NCBI RefSeq assembly: GCF_019049325.1
Contig: NZ_JAGMUO010000033.1
Location: 1 to 62,634 of the forward strand
Direction of reading: 5' to 3'
DNA length: 62,634 bases
Source of the DNA: Streptomyces sp. AC512_CC834
GTDB taxonomy: Bacteria; Actinomycetota; Actinomycetes; Streptomycetales; Streptomycetaceae
Shown: piece after piece, positions 41,495 to 53,522 of the stretch
How the letters are laid out: each line of letters begins with the position of its first letter
How positions within the stretch are numbered: position 1 is the first letter of the stretch
The notes under the pieces: model-generated
Told to the model about the DNA's origin: nothing
The model's database searches: none
The model's input: the letters and a program-made list of their open reading frames with translations, nothing else
Program-made: the position numbers and the translations under genes

Positions 41495-42211
41495 TCACAT
41501 TCCTCGTCGGGGCGCGTCGAAAGCGCTGAGTCCTTGCCGGCCCGCGGCCACCTGCCGCAGATACGGGTTGGTGGCGCGCTCCTGGCCGATGGTCGTCTGG
41601 GAGCCGTGGCCGGACAGCACCACGGTCGAGTCGTCGAGCGGCAGGCACACGCGCGCCAGGGACTCGAGCATGTCGTCCATGGAGCCGCCCGGCAGGTCGG
41701 TGCGTCCGATGGAGCCGGCGAACAGCAGGTCGCCCGAGAACATGACCGGCGGGATGTCCGCCGCCTCGGGCAGGCCGAAGGTCACCGACCCCTTGGTATG
41801 GCCCGGCGCGTGCGCGACCGTCAGCTCCATGCCCGCCAGCGCCAGCTTCGCGCCGTCGGTCAGCTCCTTGACGTCGTCCGGCTCCCCGACGGTCAGCTCG
41901 CCCATGATCGGCATGCCGATGCTGCGACCCATCCCCTTCTCGGGGTCGCTCATCATGTACCGGTCGTCGGGGTGGATCCAGGCGGGCACGTCGTGGGCGC
42001 CGCACACCGGGACGACCGAGGCGACGTGGTCGATGTGGCCGTGGGTGAGGACGACGGCGACGGGCCTGAGCCGATGCTTGCGGACCGCTTCCTCGACTCC
42101 GGGGGCCGCCTGGTGGCCCGGATCGATGATCACGCACTCCTCGCCGGCGGCGGGGGCGACGAGATAGCAGTTCGTCCCCCAGGCGCCGGCCGGGAACCCG
42201 GCAATGAGCAC
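41495..42211 (-). CDS. MBL-fold metallo-hydrolase (glyoxalase II-like)
   Basis: 238 residues from GTG 42211, chosen for AAGGA 6 nt upstream and the family start [18 protein letters not shown]. Metal ligands are visible in [12 protein letters not shown] (HxHxDH), in [10 protein letters not shown] and in [14 protein letters not shown], with the last His in [12 protein letters not shown]. Glyoxalase II-like enzymes hydrolyse thioesters, but the substrate here is unproven. Conserved upstream of hisS in actinobacteria. Confidence 0.92.
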   Translation of the reverse strand: MLIAGFPAGAWGTNCYLVAPAAGEECVIIDPGHQAAPGVEEAVRKHRLRPVAVVLTHGHIDHVASVVPVCGAHDVPAWIHPDDRYMMSDPEKGMGRSIGMPIMGELTVGEPDDVKELTDGAKLALAGMELTVAHAPGHTKGSVTFGLPEAADIPPVMFSGDLLFAGSIGRTDLPGGSMDDMLESLARVCLPLDDSTVVLSGHGSQTTIGQERATNPYLRQVAAGRQGLSAFDAPRRGM

Positions 42212-42394
42212 GATCGTCCTTCGTTTGTGTCGGTACGGGTGGGCTTGCGAACGGGCCGCGCCCATGGTCAGAGCCTACCGGCGGTGCCGTTTCCTCAGCG
42301 AACCCATATACGGTACGGGGCTACACGCCCACGGTCGGCTCATCGCACCCACGCGTACCGGTCGGCACACGAAGACGCATGAGGAGAGAACCCG

Positions 42395-43231
42395 GTGGTC
42401 ACCCAGGAGCAGCGGCGGCGTCAGCTCGCCCGGGAGAAGTTCTTGCGGCAGCAGCAGCGACGCACTTCCGCCCGACGCAAGGCGCGCATGCGCAACGCCT
42501 CGATCGCGTCGGTGCTCGGCGTGATCCTGATCGGCAGTCTCGCGCTGTACACGACCGGAGTGGTCCTGGGGGACGACGACGACAGCAAGACGAACGCGGG
42601 CGCGGAGGTCACGCCGAGCGCCTCGGCCTCGACCAAGGCGCCGGATCCGTGCGACAAGCCCGCCGAGGGCAAGGTCAAGACGCAGACCTGGAAGAAGGAA
42701 CCTGCGATGACCATCGACAAGTCGGCGAAGTACACGATGAAGCTGGCGACGACCTGCGGTGACATAGACATCGCCCTGAAGTCGTCGGCGGCTCCGCACA
42801 CCGTCAACTCGTTCAACTTCCTGGCGGGCAAGGGCTTCTTCGACCACACCAAGTGCCACCGGCTGACCGCTGAGGGCATCTACGTGCTCCAGTGCGGCGA
42901 CCCCACGGGCAAGGGCACCGGCGGCCCCGGCTACACCATTCCGGACGAGAACCTCAAGGACAAGAGCCTCAAGGACAACGTGTACCCGGCGGGTACGGTC
43001 GCGATGGCGAACACCGGGCAGGCCGACTCCGGCGGCAGTCAGTTCTTCCTCGTCTACCAGGACAGTCAGCTACCGCCCAGCTACACCCCGTTCGGCACCA
43101 TCTCGGACGACGGCATGACGGTGCTGAAGAAGATCGCGGCCGCGGGGGCCCAGCCCGCCGACCCCACAACGGGCAACACCGCGCCCAACGCGACGGTCGT
43201 GATCAACAAGGCCACGGTCGCCAAATCCTGA
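42395..43231 (+). CDS. Membrane-anchored cyclophilin-type peptidyl-prolyl isomerase
   Basis: 278 residues from GTG 42395 (GGAG 8 nt upstream). The N-terminal basic helix (REKFLRQQQRRTSARRKARMR) is followed by a signal anchor (SIASVLGVILIGSLALYTTGVVL, about 36-58), a Ser/Ala linker, and then a cyclophilin domain: CHRLTAEGIYVLQCGDPTGK, GGPGYTIPDE, and GGSQFFLVYQD. The catalytic Arg lies in CHRLT, where cyclophilins usually read FHRxI. Likely acts on secreted proteins outside the membrane. Divergent from the MBL gene across 183 nt. Confidence 0.93.
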   Translation: MVTQEQRRRQLAREKFLRQQQRRTSARRKARMRNASIASVLGVILIGSLALYTTGVVLGDDDDSKTNAGAEVTPSASASTKAPDPCDKPAEGKVKTQTWKKEPAMTIDKSAKYTMKLATTCGDIDIALKSSAAPHTVNSFNFLAGKGFFDHTKCHRLTAEGIYVLQCGDPTGKGTGGPGYTIPDENLKDKSLKDNVYPAGTVAMANTGQADSGGSQFFLVYQDSQLPPSYTPFGTISDDGMTVLKKIAAAGAQPADPTTGNTAPNATVVINKATVAKS

Positions 43232-43315
43232 CCCTCATCAGCGAAAGTTCGGTCGTGCGGGATGCGGACAGGCCCCCCGCCGGTCGCCTATGTTTGCCGT
43301 GACGAAACTGTGGAC

Positions 43316-43350
43316 GATGCCCGGGGGTAGCGAAGCCCCCCGCAGGCATC
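43316..43350 (+). promoter_or_regulatory. Hairpin directly upstream of the DUF349 gene SD
   Basis: GATGCC (43316-43321) pairs with GGCATC (43345-43350), and inside it GGGGG pairs with CCCCC. It ends 4 nt before the strong SD GGAGGAGG of the DUF349 gene. It could be a terminator for the cyclophilin gene or a translation-control element. Confidence 0.45.
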
Positions 43351-43366
43351 ATGTGGAGGAGGCGCT

Positions 43367-44596
43367 GTGAGCAGCGACCCGTGGGGCCGCGTCGACGAGA
43401 CGGGGACCGTGTACGTGCGTACGGCCGACGGCGAGAAGGTCGTCGGCTCCTGGCAGGCAGGCTCCCCCGAGGAGGCACTGGCCTACTTCGAACGCAAGTA
43501 CGAAGGCCTGGTTGTCGAGATCGGCCTCCTCGAGAAGCGGGTGAAGACCACCGACCTGTCGGCGAAGGACGCCCAGACCGCCGTCGACCATCTGCGGGAG
43601 CAGGTGGACGCGCACCACGCGGTCGGCGACCTGGAAGCCCTGCGGGCCCGGCTGGACAAGCTCGTCGCGCTGGTGGAGACCCGGCGCGAGGAGCGTAAGG
43701 CCCAGCGCGCCAAGCAGTCCGACGAGGCGCGCGGCGCCAAGGAGGCACTGGTCGCCGAGGCCGAGGAGCTGGCCCGCTCGGACCAGTGGCGGGCGGCCGG
43801 TGAGCGGCTGCGGTCCCTGGTCGACACCTGGAAGGGCCTGCCGCGTCTGGACCGCAAGTCCGACGACGAGCTGTGGCACCGCTTCTCGCACGCGCGCTCG
43901 GCGTTCTCCAAGCGCCGCAAGCAGCACTTCGCGCAGCTCGACGCGCAGCGCGAGGAGGCCCGGCGGACCAAGGAGCGGCTGGTCTCCGACGCCGAGGCGC
44001 TCTCCAACTCGACGGACTGGGGACCGACGGCCGCGCGCTACCGCGACCTGATGTCCGAGTGGAAGGCGGCGGGCCGCGCCCAGCGCGAGCACGAGGACGA
44101 CCTGTGGAACCGCTTCCGCGGCGCCCAGGACGTGTTCTTCGCCGCCCGCAGCTCGGTCTTCGCCGAGCGGGACGCGGAGCAGACGGAGAACCTGAAGCTC
44201 AAGGAGGAGCTGGCCGAGGAGGCCGAGAAGCTCGTCCCGGTCACCGACCTGAAGGCGGCCCGTGCCGCGTTCCGCTCGGTCAACGAGCGCTGGGAGGCCA
44301 TCGGCCACGTGCCGCGCGACGCCCGGCCGAAGGTCGAGGGCCGGATGCACGCGGTCGAGCGGGCGCTCCAGGACGCCGAGGAGACCGAGTGGCGCCGGAC
44401 CAACCCGGAGGCACGCGCGCGTGCCGAGGGTCTGACCGGTCAGCTCCAGGCCGCCGTGGACAAGCTGCGCTCCCAGATCGAGCAGGCGCGCGCCCAGGGC
44501 AACAACGCCAAGGCGGACAAGCTCGGGCGTGAGCTGGAGGGCCGGCAGGCGCTGCTTGACCAGGCGCTCAAGGGGCTGCACGAGTTCGGCGGCTGA
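43367..44596 (+). CDS. DUF349 repeat protein
   Basis: 409 residues, GTG start behind GGAGGAGG. After an N-terminal segment (SSDPWGRVDETGTVYVRTADGEK) come three DUF349 helical repeats: W...LVDTWKGLPRLDRKSDDELWHRF, YRDLMSEWKAAGRAQREHEDDLWNRF, and FRSVNERWEAIGHVPRDARPKVE. A C-terminal coiled coil ends the chain (LQAAVDKLRSQIEQARAQGNNAKADKLG). DUF349 proteins are tied to RNA binding in some bacteria, but function here is unknown. Convergent with relA. Confidence 0.9.
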   Translation: MSSDPWGRVDETGTVYVRTADGEKVVGSWQAGSPEEALAYFERKYEGLVVEIGLLEKRVKTTDLSAKDAQTAVDHLREQVDAHHAVGDLEALRARLDKLVALVETRREERKAQRAKQSDEARGAKEALVAEAEELARSDQWRAAGERLRSLVDTWKGLPRLDRKSDDELWHRFSHARSAFSKRRKQHFAQLDAQREEARRTKERLVSDAEALSNSTDWGPTAARYRDLMSEWKAAGRAQREHEDDLWNRFRGAQDVFFAARSSVFAERDAEQTENLKLKEELAEEAEKLVPVTDLKAARAAFRSVNERWEAIGHVPRDARPKVEGRMHAVERALQDAEETEWRRTNPEARARAEGLTGQLQAAVDKLRSQIEQARAQGNNAKADKLGRELEGRQALLDQALKGLHEFGG

Positions 44597-44658
44597 CACC
44601 CGGCCGCACACGGCCACCCGGCCACCCGGCCACACGCGGCCGACGCACACGCTCAACC

Positions 44659-44699
44659 GCACAGGGGCTCCCGTACACGCCGTACGGGAGCCCCTGTGC
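44659..44699. terminator. Bidirectional terminator between DUF349 gene and relA
   Basis: A perfect 18-bp stem, GCACAGGGGCTCCCGTAC (44659-44676) with GTACGGGAGCCCCTGTGC (44682-44699), and a 5-nt loop between converging stop codons. No U-tract. Confidence 0.9.
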
Positions 44700-44714
44700 C
44701 TGTGTGAGCGCCCG

Positions 44715-47252
<2,538 letters not shown>

Positions 47253-47371
47253 GAGGACTCCTCGTGCGCGATCCGGCTCGCCCGGTCAGGCTCCGGAAAC
47301 CCCATGGTAGCGATCCTGCGCCGCGGGATCGCCTGCAGGCCGATGTGAGGGCCGTCAACACCTGCAACGCC

Positions 47372-47406
47372 TGAGGCGGGCGCCGGATTCCTCCGGGCCC
47401 GCCTCA
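47372..47406 (-). terminator. Terminator downstream of apt
   Basis: TGAGGCGGGC (47372-47381) and GCCCGCCTCA (47397-47406) pair perfectly, and the inner CCGGA/TCCGG extends the stem to a short loop. It follows the apt stop by 28 nt. Confidence 0.85.
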
Positions 47407-47434
47407 CGTCGTGCGGTGGGTGCTCTCGGCGCGC

Positions 47435-47983
47435 TCAGACCGTGAGCAGCGCCTTCAGCGGTGCCCCTGCCAGAGCGGGCTCCAGGCGGGCGCGGCCGCC
47501 GAGGAAGCCCAGCTCCATCAGGACGGCGAGGCCGACGACCTCGGCGCCGGCCCGGCGGATCAGCTCCAGCGAGGCCTCGGCGGTGCCGCCGGTGGCGAGG
47601 ACGTCGTCGACGACCAGTACCCGGTCGCCCGCGGTCAGGTCCTCGGCGTGCACCTCGATCTCGGCGGAGCCGTACTCCAGGTCGTACGCCTGGCTGAGGG
47701 TGGCTCCGGGGAGCTTGCCCGCCTTGCGTACGGGGATGAAGCCGAGGCCCGCCCGCAGGGCCACCGGGGCGCCCAGGATGAAGCCCCGGGCCTCCAGGCC
47801 GACGACCTTGGTGGCGCCGGTGTCCCCGGCGACCTCGGCGAGCGCGTCGGTCAGGACGGTGAACGCCGCCGGGTCCGCCAGGAGTGGGGTGATGTCCTTG
47901 AACACCACGCCCGGCTCCGGGTGGTCCGCCACATCCCGGATACGGCTGAGGAGCAGCTCCGTGATGTCGGTCGTCCCGGTCAT
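47435..47983 (-). CDS. apt: Adenine phosphoribosyltransferase
   Basis: Salvages adenine to AMP. 182 residues with the PRPP motif VLVVDDVLATGGTAEAS, GLEARGFILGAPVAL and RKAGKLPG. ATG 47983 overlaps the secF stop by 4 nt (ATGA). Order secD-secF-apt-relA is typical of actinobacteria. Confidence 0.96.
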   Translation of the reverse strand: MTGTTDITELLLSRIRDVADHPEPGVVFKDITPLLADPAAFTVLTDALAEVAGDTGATKVVGLEARGFILGAPVALRAGLGFIPVRKAGKLPGATLSQAYDLEYGSAEIEVHAEDLTAGDRVLVVDDVLATGGTAEASLELIRRAGAEVVGLAVLMELGFLGGRARLEPALAGAPLKALLTV

Positions 47984-49119
47984 CGGCGCTTCCCCGAGGG
48001 CCGGCCGCGGCCCCGGCCGCGGGACGCGGGCTGGTTGCGGGGACCGACGACCGCGGGAGCCGCGTCGTCGGGCTCGTCTCCCCCGTCGGCTCCGTCCTCG
48101 GCGTAGGACCCCTCGGCGACGGCGGAGTCCGCCGGCTCACCCTTGGCCGCCGCCTGGGCACGCTTGGCGAGGACCCGCTTCTTGAGGGCCTTCATCTGCG
48201 GCTCGGCCTCCTTGAGGTCGGCGACGAGCGGCGTGGCGATGAAGATCGACGAGTACGCGCCCGCGGCGAGACCGACGAACAGCGACAGCGAGATGTCGTT
48301 GAGCATGCCGGCGCCGAGGAAACCGCCGCCGATGAACAGCAGGCCCGCCACCGGCAGCAGCGCGACCACCGTGGTGTTGATGGAGCGGACCAGGGTGCTG
48401 TTGATCGAGCGGTTGGCGATCTCCGCGTAGGTCCAGCGGGTCTGCTTGGTGATGTCCTTCGTCTGCTCCTTGAGGCTGTCGAAGACGACGACCGTGTCGT
48501 AGAGCGAGTAACCGAGGATCGTGAGCAGACCGATCACCGTGCCGGGTGTGACCTCGAAACCGACGAGGGCGTAGATGCCGACCGTGATGGTGATGTCGTG
48601 GATCAGCGCGACGAACGCGGCGAGCGCCATGCGCCACTCGAACGCGATCGCCAGGTAGATCACCACGAGGACCATGAAGATCCCGAGGCCCTGCCAGGCC
48701 TTGTTCGCGATCTGGTCACCCCAGCTCGGGCCGACCAGGTCGGCGTTGATCTTCTCCGCCGGGACGTCCAGGTCCTTGGAGAGGTCTTCCTTGATCTGGT
48801 CCGACTTCTGGGTGTCGGTGCCCGAGATCTGGATGCGGAGGCTGCCGTCACCGAGCTTCTGGACGATCGCGTCGTGGCCGGAGGCCTCTTCCGCCCAGGT
48901 CTCGGCCTGGGAGACCGAGGCGCTCATGTTCTTCGGGGTGGTGAAGACCGCGCCGCCCTGGAACTCGATGCCCATGTGCAGTCCGCGCACCGCCAGGCCG
49001 AGGATGGCCGTGATGGTGATGAGGATCGAGATGCCGTACCAGATCTTGCGGTTCTTGACGAAGTCGTAGCCGACCTCGCCGTGATGCAGACGGGCGCCGA
49101 GTGTGCCGAGCTTCGACAT
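47980..49119 (-). CDS. secF: Protein translocase subunit SecF
   Basis: 379 residues, six membrane spans predicted from the pattern. Signature GIEFQGG near residue 50 and the D1-D6 motif region AFEWRMALAAFVALIHDITITVGIYALVGFEV, TILGYSLYDTVVVFDSLKE. The C-terminal tail is acidic and then Arg/Gly-rich. Works with SecD to drive protein release with the proton motive force. Starts 3 nt after secD. Confidence 0.97.
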   Translation of the reverse strand: MSKLGTLGARLHHGEVGYDFVKNRKIWYGISILITITAILGLAVRGLHMGIEFQGGAVFTTPKNMSASVSQAETWAEEASGHDAIVQKLGDGSLRIQISGTDTQKSDQIKEDLSKDLDVPAEKINADLVGPSWGDQIANKAWQGLGIFMVLVVIYLAIAFEWRMALAAFVALIHDITITVGIYALVGFEVTPGTVIGLLTILGYSLYDTVVVFDSLKEQTKDITKQTRWTYAEIANRSINSTLVRSINTTVVALLPVAGLLFIGGGFLGAGMLNDISLSLFVGLAAGAYSSIFIATPLVADLKEAEPQMKALKKRVLAKRAQAAAKGEPADSAVAEGSYAEDGADGGDEPDDAAPAVVGPRNQPASRGRGRGRPSGKRR

Positions 49120-49122
49120 CTC

Positions 49123-50934
49123 TCACGCCTCCTTCGGGTCGACAGGGCCGGCGGCAGGACGGGACGGACGGCGGGTGCGGCGCAGCGGAGGCTTGGCACC
49201 CAGGGCCTTGGGGTCGAGGCCGGACCACTTGTGACCGCTCGCGAAGAACTTGCGCCGGGCCATCAGCGTCAGCAGCGGCTTGGTGAAGAGGAACACCACC
49301 ACGACGTCGAGCAGGGTCGTCAGACCCAGCGTGAAGGCGAAGCCCTGCACCTTGCCGACGGAGACGATGAAGAGCACCGCGGCGGCGAGGAAGGAGACGA
49401 AGTCGGAGACCAGGATGGTGCGCCGGGCGCGCGGCCAGGCCCGCTCGACGGCGGGACGCAGCGTGCGGCCCTCCCGGATCTCGTCGCGGACGCGTTCGAA
49501 GTACACGATGAACGAGTCCGCCGTGATGCCGATGGCGACGATGGCACCGCACACGGCCGGCAGGTTCAGCGCGAAGCCGATGGTCGGGCCGAGCAGCGAC
49601 ATGATCACGTAGGTGAGACCGGCCGAGACGAGCAGCGAGCAGACGGCGATGAACGACAGGCCGCGGTAGTACAGCAGCAGGTAGATGACGACCAGGGCGA
49701 GGCCGATCGCGCCCGCGATCAGACCGGCCCTGAGCTGATCACCGCCGAGCGCGGCGGTGACGGTGGTGACGCTGTCCTCCTTGAAGGTCAGCGGCAACGC
49801 GCCGTAGGACAGCATGTTGGCGAGGCCCTGGGCCTCCTCCTGGTCGAAGCTGCCGGAGATCTCCGCGCTGCCGCCGGTGAGCGCCTGGCTGACGTAGGGG
49901 TCGGAGACGACCTCGTTGTCCAGGACGATGGCGAACTGGTTCTGCGGGGACTGGTTCTGGGCCAGCTTGCCGGTGACGTCCGCGAACTTCTTGGAGCCCT
50001 CGTCCGTGAACTTCATCGTCACGGTCCAGCCGGCGGCGGTCTGCGTGTTGTAGACGGCCTCGGCCTCGTCGACCTCGGTGCCGTCGACCGCCGCGGGGCC
50101 GAGGATGTACTTCTGCCACTGGCCCTGCGAGTTCTGGCCGCAGGCCACCATCGAGTCGGCGGGCTTGGATCCGTCGCCGGCCGTGGCGCGGGCGCCCTTG
50201 TCGGTGCAGTCCAGGGCCGCGTACTGCTGCTGGAGCTTGGCGGTGGCGTCGTCGCCGGAGGCGCTGGCGCTCGGGGACGGGGAGGCGCCGTCGGAGCTCG
50301 TCGCGGACGGGCTCGGGTCCGCCTTCAGGGCGTCGCTGGCGGCGCGGCCCTGGCTGGTGGCGCTCGCCGAGGCGGAGTCGGACGGCGTGCCGCTCGCCTT
50401 GTCCCCGTCGGTGGCCTTGTCCTTGTCGGACGCCTTGTCGGACGCCTTGTCCGTGGCCTTGTCGGTCGCCTTGTCCGAGGCGCCGCCCGTCTCGCTCGCC
50501 GAGGGGGTGCCGGTGGCGCCCGCGCCGGAGAGCTCGGTGGCGAGGACCGGACGGAAGTAGAGCTTGGCGGTGGTGCCGACCTGTGCCCGGGCTTCCTTCG
50601 AGTTCGTCCCCTTGGGAATGTTGACGATGATGTTCCGGTCGCCCTGGGTCTGAACCTCGGCCTCGGAAACACCCAGACCATTGACACGGCGGTTCATGAT
50701 CTCGACCGCGGTGTCCATGTTGGTCTTGTTGATCGCGGACTCCTGGCCCTCTTCCGGCACGGCCCGGAGCGTGATGCTGGTGCCGCCGGCCAGGTCGATA
50801 CCGAGACGCGGAGTCGTGTGTCCGGAGGCGAACATGCCTCCGGTGAGCGCCACGATGGCGATCAGAATCAGGGCCAGCGAGCGCCCGGGCTTACTCTGAG
50901 CGCTCGCATTCTTTCCCTTTTTAGGTGCTACCAC
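49123..50934 (-). CDS. secD: Protein translocase subunit SecD with repetitive insert
   Basis: 603 residues from GTG 50934. Membrane span near 19-37; P1 region with LGIDLAGGTSITLRAV. Residues about 136-231 are a Ser/Thr/Asp/Lys low-complexity insert with DKAT/DKAS repeats at 153-181 (DNA 50392-50478), absent from proteobacterial SecD. The conserved membrane domain follows (GALPLTFKEDSVTTVTAALGGDQLRAGLIAG, GITADSFIVYFERVRDEIREG). Part of yajC-secD-secF. Confidence 0.96.
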   Translation of the reverse strand: MVAPKKGKNASAQSKPGRSLALILIAIVALTGGMFASGHTTPRLGIDLAGGTSITLRAVPEEGQESAINKTNMDTAVEIMNRRVNGLGVSEAEVQTQGDRNIIVNIPKGTNSKEARAQVGTTAKLYFRPVLATELSGAGATGTPSASETGGASDKATDKATDKASDKASDKDKATDGDKASGTPSDSASASATSQGRAASDALKADPSPSATSSDGASPSPSASASGDDATAKLQQQYAALDCTDKGARATAGDGSKPADSMVACGQNSQGQWQKYILGPAAVDGTEVDEAEAVYNTQTAAGWTVTMKFTDEGSKKFADVTGKLAQNQSPQNQFAIVLDNEVVSDPYVSQALTGGSAEISGSFDQEEAQGLANMLSYGALPLTFKEDSVTTVTAALGGDQLRAGLIAGAIGLALVVIYLLLYYRGLSFIAVCSLLVSAGLTYVIMSLLGPTIGFALNLPAVCGAIVAIGITADSFIVYFERVRDEIREGRTLRPAVERAWPRARRTILVSDFVSFLAAAVLFIVSVGKVQGFAFTLGLTTLLDVVVVFLFTKPLLTLMARRKFFASGHKWSGLDPKALGAKPPLRRTRRPSRPAAGPVDPKEA

Positions 50935-51028
50935 CTTTGCGTACTCCCTCTCGGGCCGCTTCGCGCCGGGAAGGCGTCACCGGCGGCCATCACATGGTGT
51001 CCGGATCCGTGCGAGCCGCGCGTCACAC

Positions 51029-51057
51029 GGGATGCGCGGGAACGTCCCGCGCACCCC
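51029..51057 (-). terminator. Hairpin between yajC and secD
   Basis: GGGATGCGCGGGA (51029-51041) and TCCCGCGCACCCC (51045-51057) pair with one mismatch and a 3-nt loop. It lies 12 nt after the yajC stop and inside the sec operon, so it is an attenuator or processing site as much as a terminator. Confidence 0.55.
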
Positions 51058-51069
51058 GGGGGGCACGGC

Positions 51070-51606
51070 CTACTTCGCCTCGGAACCGCCGTCGGACTTC
51101 TTCGCCTGCTCGTCCGCCTTCGCCTCGGCGGGCGCGGCGTCGACCGTCGGCTCGTCGGCCGGCTCGGCGGCGGGCTCGTCGTCCGGCTTGTCGTCCGGCT
51201 CGGCGGCCTTCTTGCCGAGGTCGACGGACTTGTCGTCGGAGGCGGCGTCGGCGGGGGCGTCGGTCTCGGTGAGGGAGGAGGCGTCGTCCGGGACGACGTC
51301 CGAGTCCGACTTCAGGTCGTGCTCGATGCCGTGGACGATGCGGTTGTACTCGTCGTCGGTGAGGACGGCACCGATGGAGTTCTTGGCGAAGAGCAGGTCG
51401 ACGCCCGGGCCGGCGTCGAGGAGGACCGTGTCCTCGTTGACCTCCTTGACCGTGGCGTACATGCCCCCGATGGTGCGGACACCGGATCCGGGCTGCATCT
51501 CGTTCCGCATGTTGGCGGCCTGCTGCTGCTTCTTCTTCGCCGACCGGGTCATCAGGAACATGGCCCCGATGAGCACGATGAACGGGAGGAGGGTCACGAG
51601 ACTCAC
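51070..51606 (-). CDS. yajC: Preprotein translocase subunit YajC
   Basis: 178 residues, GTG start. N-terminal span VTLLPFIVLIGAMFLM and then the family core RSAKKKQQQAANMRNEMQPGSGVRTIGGMYATVKEVNEDTVLLD. The C-terminal ~70 residues are very acidic (DDKPDDEPAAEPADEP), longer than in E. coli (110 residues). First gene of the sec operon. Confidence 0.94.
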   Translation of the reverse strand: MSLVTLLPFIVLIGAMFLMTRSAKKKQQQAANMRNEMQPGSGVRTIGGMYATVKEVNEDTVLLDAGPGVDLLFAKNSIGAVLTDDEYNRIVHGIEHDLKSDSDVVPDDASSLTETDAPADAASDDKSVDLGKKAAEPDDKPDDEPAAEPADEPTVDAAPAEAKADEQAKKSDGGSEAK

Positions 51607-51693
51607 GGGTCGGTACTTCCTTCACACGACCGCGATGGTGAGCGGCCTGATGGTTGGGGGTGTGTACGCCGCCGGCAAGGACGGCATCGGCGG

Positions 51694-51723
51694 AGTCTAA
51701 GCGAGTCCGCGCGCATGGAACAA
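51694..51723 (-). promoter_or_regulatory. Promoter of the yajC-secD-secF-apt operon
   Basis: On the minus strand TTGTTC (51723-51718), an 18-nt spacer and TAGACT (51699-51694) fit a HrdB-type promoter. The start would be near 51687, about 80 nt before yajC. Confidence 0.5.
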
Positions 51724-51781
51724 CGCTCAGCATGGCACCGGGGTTCCTGCTCCGGCGAATGTGCCGCTCGTGACGGGGTCG

Positions 51782-52855
51782 TCACGCCCCGAACAGGTCC
51801 TGTTGTCCGTTTCCGGAACCCTGCGAACGCGGCGGGGTGAGGCCGAGGTGGGCCCAAGCGGCCGGCGTCGCGACCCGCCCGCGTGGGGTGCGGGCGAGCA
51901 GCCCCTCCCGTACGAGGAAGGGTTCGGCGACCTCCTCCACTGTCTCACGCTCCTCCCCCACGGCGACGGCGAGCGTGGACAGGCCGACCGGTCCGCCGCC
52001 GAACAGCTTGAGGAGGGCCTCCAGCACTCCCCGGTCGAGGCGGTCGAGGCCCCGCTCGTCGACCTCGTAGACCGCGAGGGCGGCCGCGGCGATCTCCTGG
52101 GTGATCAGACCGTCGGCCTTGACCTGGGCGTAGTCGCGGACCCGGCGCAGCAGGCGGTTGGCGATACGGGGGGTGCCGCGGGAGCGGCCGGCGATCTCGG
52201 CGGCGCCGACGGTGTCGATCTGGACGTCGAGCAGACCGGCGGAGCGGTGGATGACGCGTTCCAGTTCGGCCGGTCCGTAGAACTCCATGTGGGCGGTGAA
52301 GCCGAAGCGGTCGCGCAGCGGGGGCGGCAGCAGCCCCGCGCGCGTGGTGGCGCCGACCAGGGTGAACGGGGGCAGCTCCAGGGGGATGGCGGTGGCGCCC
52401 GGGCCCTTGCCGACGATGACGTCGACCCGGAAGTCCTCCATGGCCATGTAGAGCATCTCCTCGGCGGGCCGCGACATGCGGTGGATCTCGTCGAGGAAGA
52501 GGACCTCGCCCTCCTGGAGCGAGGAGAGGATCGCCGCGAGGTCGCCCGCGTGCTGGATGGCGGGTCCCGAGGTGATGCGGATGGGGGCTTCCATCTCGGC
52601 CGCGATGATCATCGAGAGGGTGGTCTTGCCGAGGCCGGGAGCGCCGGAGAGGAGCACGTGGTCGGCGGTCGCCCCGCGCGCGCGTGCGGCCCGCAGCACC
52701 AGGTCGAGCTGCTCGCGGACCTTCTCCTGTCCGATGAACTCGCCCAGGTCCTTGGGGCGCAGGGCCGCCTCCACGGCCTGGTCCTCGCCGTCGGCGACAG
52801 CGCCCACCAGCCGCTCGGCGGCGGCCTCCGCGTCGGTCGTGTCGTCCCAGTTCAT
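51782..52855 (-). CDS. ruvB: Holliday junction branch-migration helicase RuvB
   Basis: 357 residues. Walker [13 protein letters not shown], Walker [11 protein letters not shown], sensor 1 [17 protein letters not shown] with the Arg finger and C-terminal winged helix [22 protein letters not shown]. Starts 61 nt after ruvA on the same strand. Confidence 0.98.
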   Translation of the reverse strand: MNWDDTTDAEAAAERLVGAVADGEDQAVEAALRPKDLGEFIGQEKVREQLDLVLRAARARGATADHVLLSGAPGLGKTTLSMIIAAEMEAPIRITSGPAIQHAGDLAAILSSLQEGEVLFLDEIHRMSRPAEEMLYMAMEDFRVDVIVGKGPGATAIPLELPPFTLVGATTRAGLLPPPLRDRFGFTAHMEFYGPAELERVIHRSAGLLDVQIDTVGAAEIAGRSRGTPRIANRLLRRVRDYAQVKADGLITQEIAAAALAVYEVDERGLDRLDRGVLEALLKLFGGGPVGLSTLAVAVGEERETVEEVAEPFLVREGLLARTPRGRVATPAAWAHLGLTPPRSQGSGNGQQDLFGA

Positions 52856-52916
52856 GTGTGCCTCGTGGGTCGGTGGGTGGCTGGTGGGGCGCGGTTCGGG
52901 AGTTCGGGGGGTGTGG

Positions 52917-53522
52917 TCAGCGGGCGCGGTTCAGGGTCTGCAGGGCCGCCTTCAGGAGCTGCCCCACCTGCGGCGTGCCCTCGGCGGCCTCGGCTCGGGG
53001 GGCCACGGCGGTCACGGCCTCGTCGGCCTCGCGGGTCGCATACCCGAGGCCGATCAGCGCGGCGTGCAACTGGTCGCGCCAGCCGGTGCTGACCGGGGCG
53101 CCGACCGCGGGGGCGCCGATCGGCTCGCCGAGCCGGTCCCTCAGCTCCAGGAGCAGCTTCTGCGCGCCCTTCTTGCCGATGCCGGGCACGGCGGTGAGCG
53201 CCTTCTCGTCGCCGGTGGAGACGGCTCTGCGCAGGGCGTCGGGGTTGTGCACGGCCAGCATCGCCTGGGCCAGGCGGGGGCCGACGCCGCTGGCCGTCTG
53301 GAGCAGCTCGAAGACCTGGCGCTCGTCGTCGTCGGCGAAGCCGTAGAGCGTGAGCGAGTCCTCGCGGACGACGAGGGAGGTGGCGAGCTTGGCGGGCTTG
53401 CCGAGCCTGAGGGTCGAGAGGGTGTTCGGCGTGCACTGGACGGCCATGCCGACGCCGCCGACCTCGACCACCGCGGCGTCGGGAGCGAGGGCGGCGACGG
53501 TACCGCTGACGAAGGCGATCAT
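52917..53522 (-). CDS. ruvA: Holliday junction binding protein RuvA
   Basis: 201 residues from ATG 53522. The N-terminal OB fold [25 protein letters not shown], helix-hairpin-helix motifs [17 protein letters not shown] and [16 protein letters not shown], and a C-terminal RuvB-binding domain [19 protein letters not shown] overlaps the ruvC stop by 4 nt. Confidence 0.97.
   Translation of the reverse strand: MIAFVSGTVAALAPDAAVVEVGGVGMAVQCTPNTLSTLRLGKPAKLATSLVVREDSLTLYGFADDDERQVFELLQTASGVGPRLAQAMLAVHNPDALRRAVSTGDEKALTAVPGIGKKGAQKLLLELRDRLGEPIGAPAVGAPVSTGWRDQLHAALIGLGYATREADEAVTAVAPRAEAAEGTPQVGQLLKAALQTLNRAR

Noticed and set aside
48598..51840. 1080-codon plus-strand frame opposite sec genes
   Set aside because: Shadow of secF, secD and yajC, all clearly real on the minus strand.
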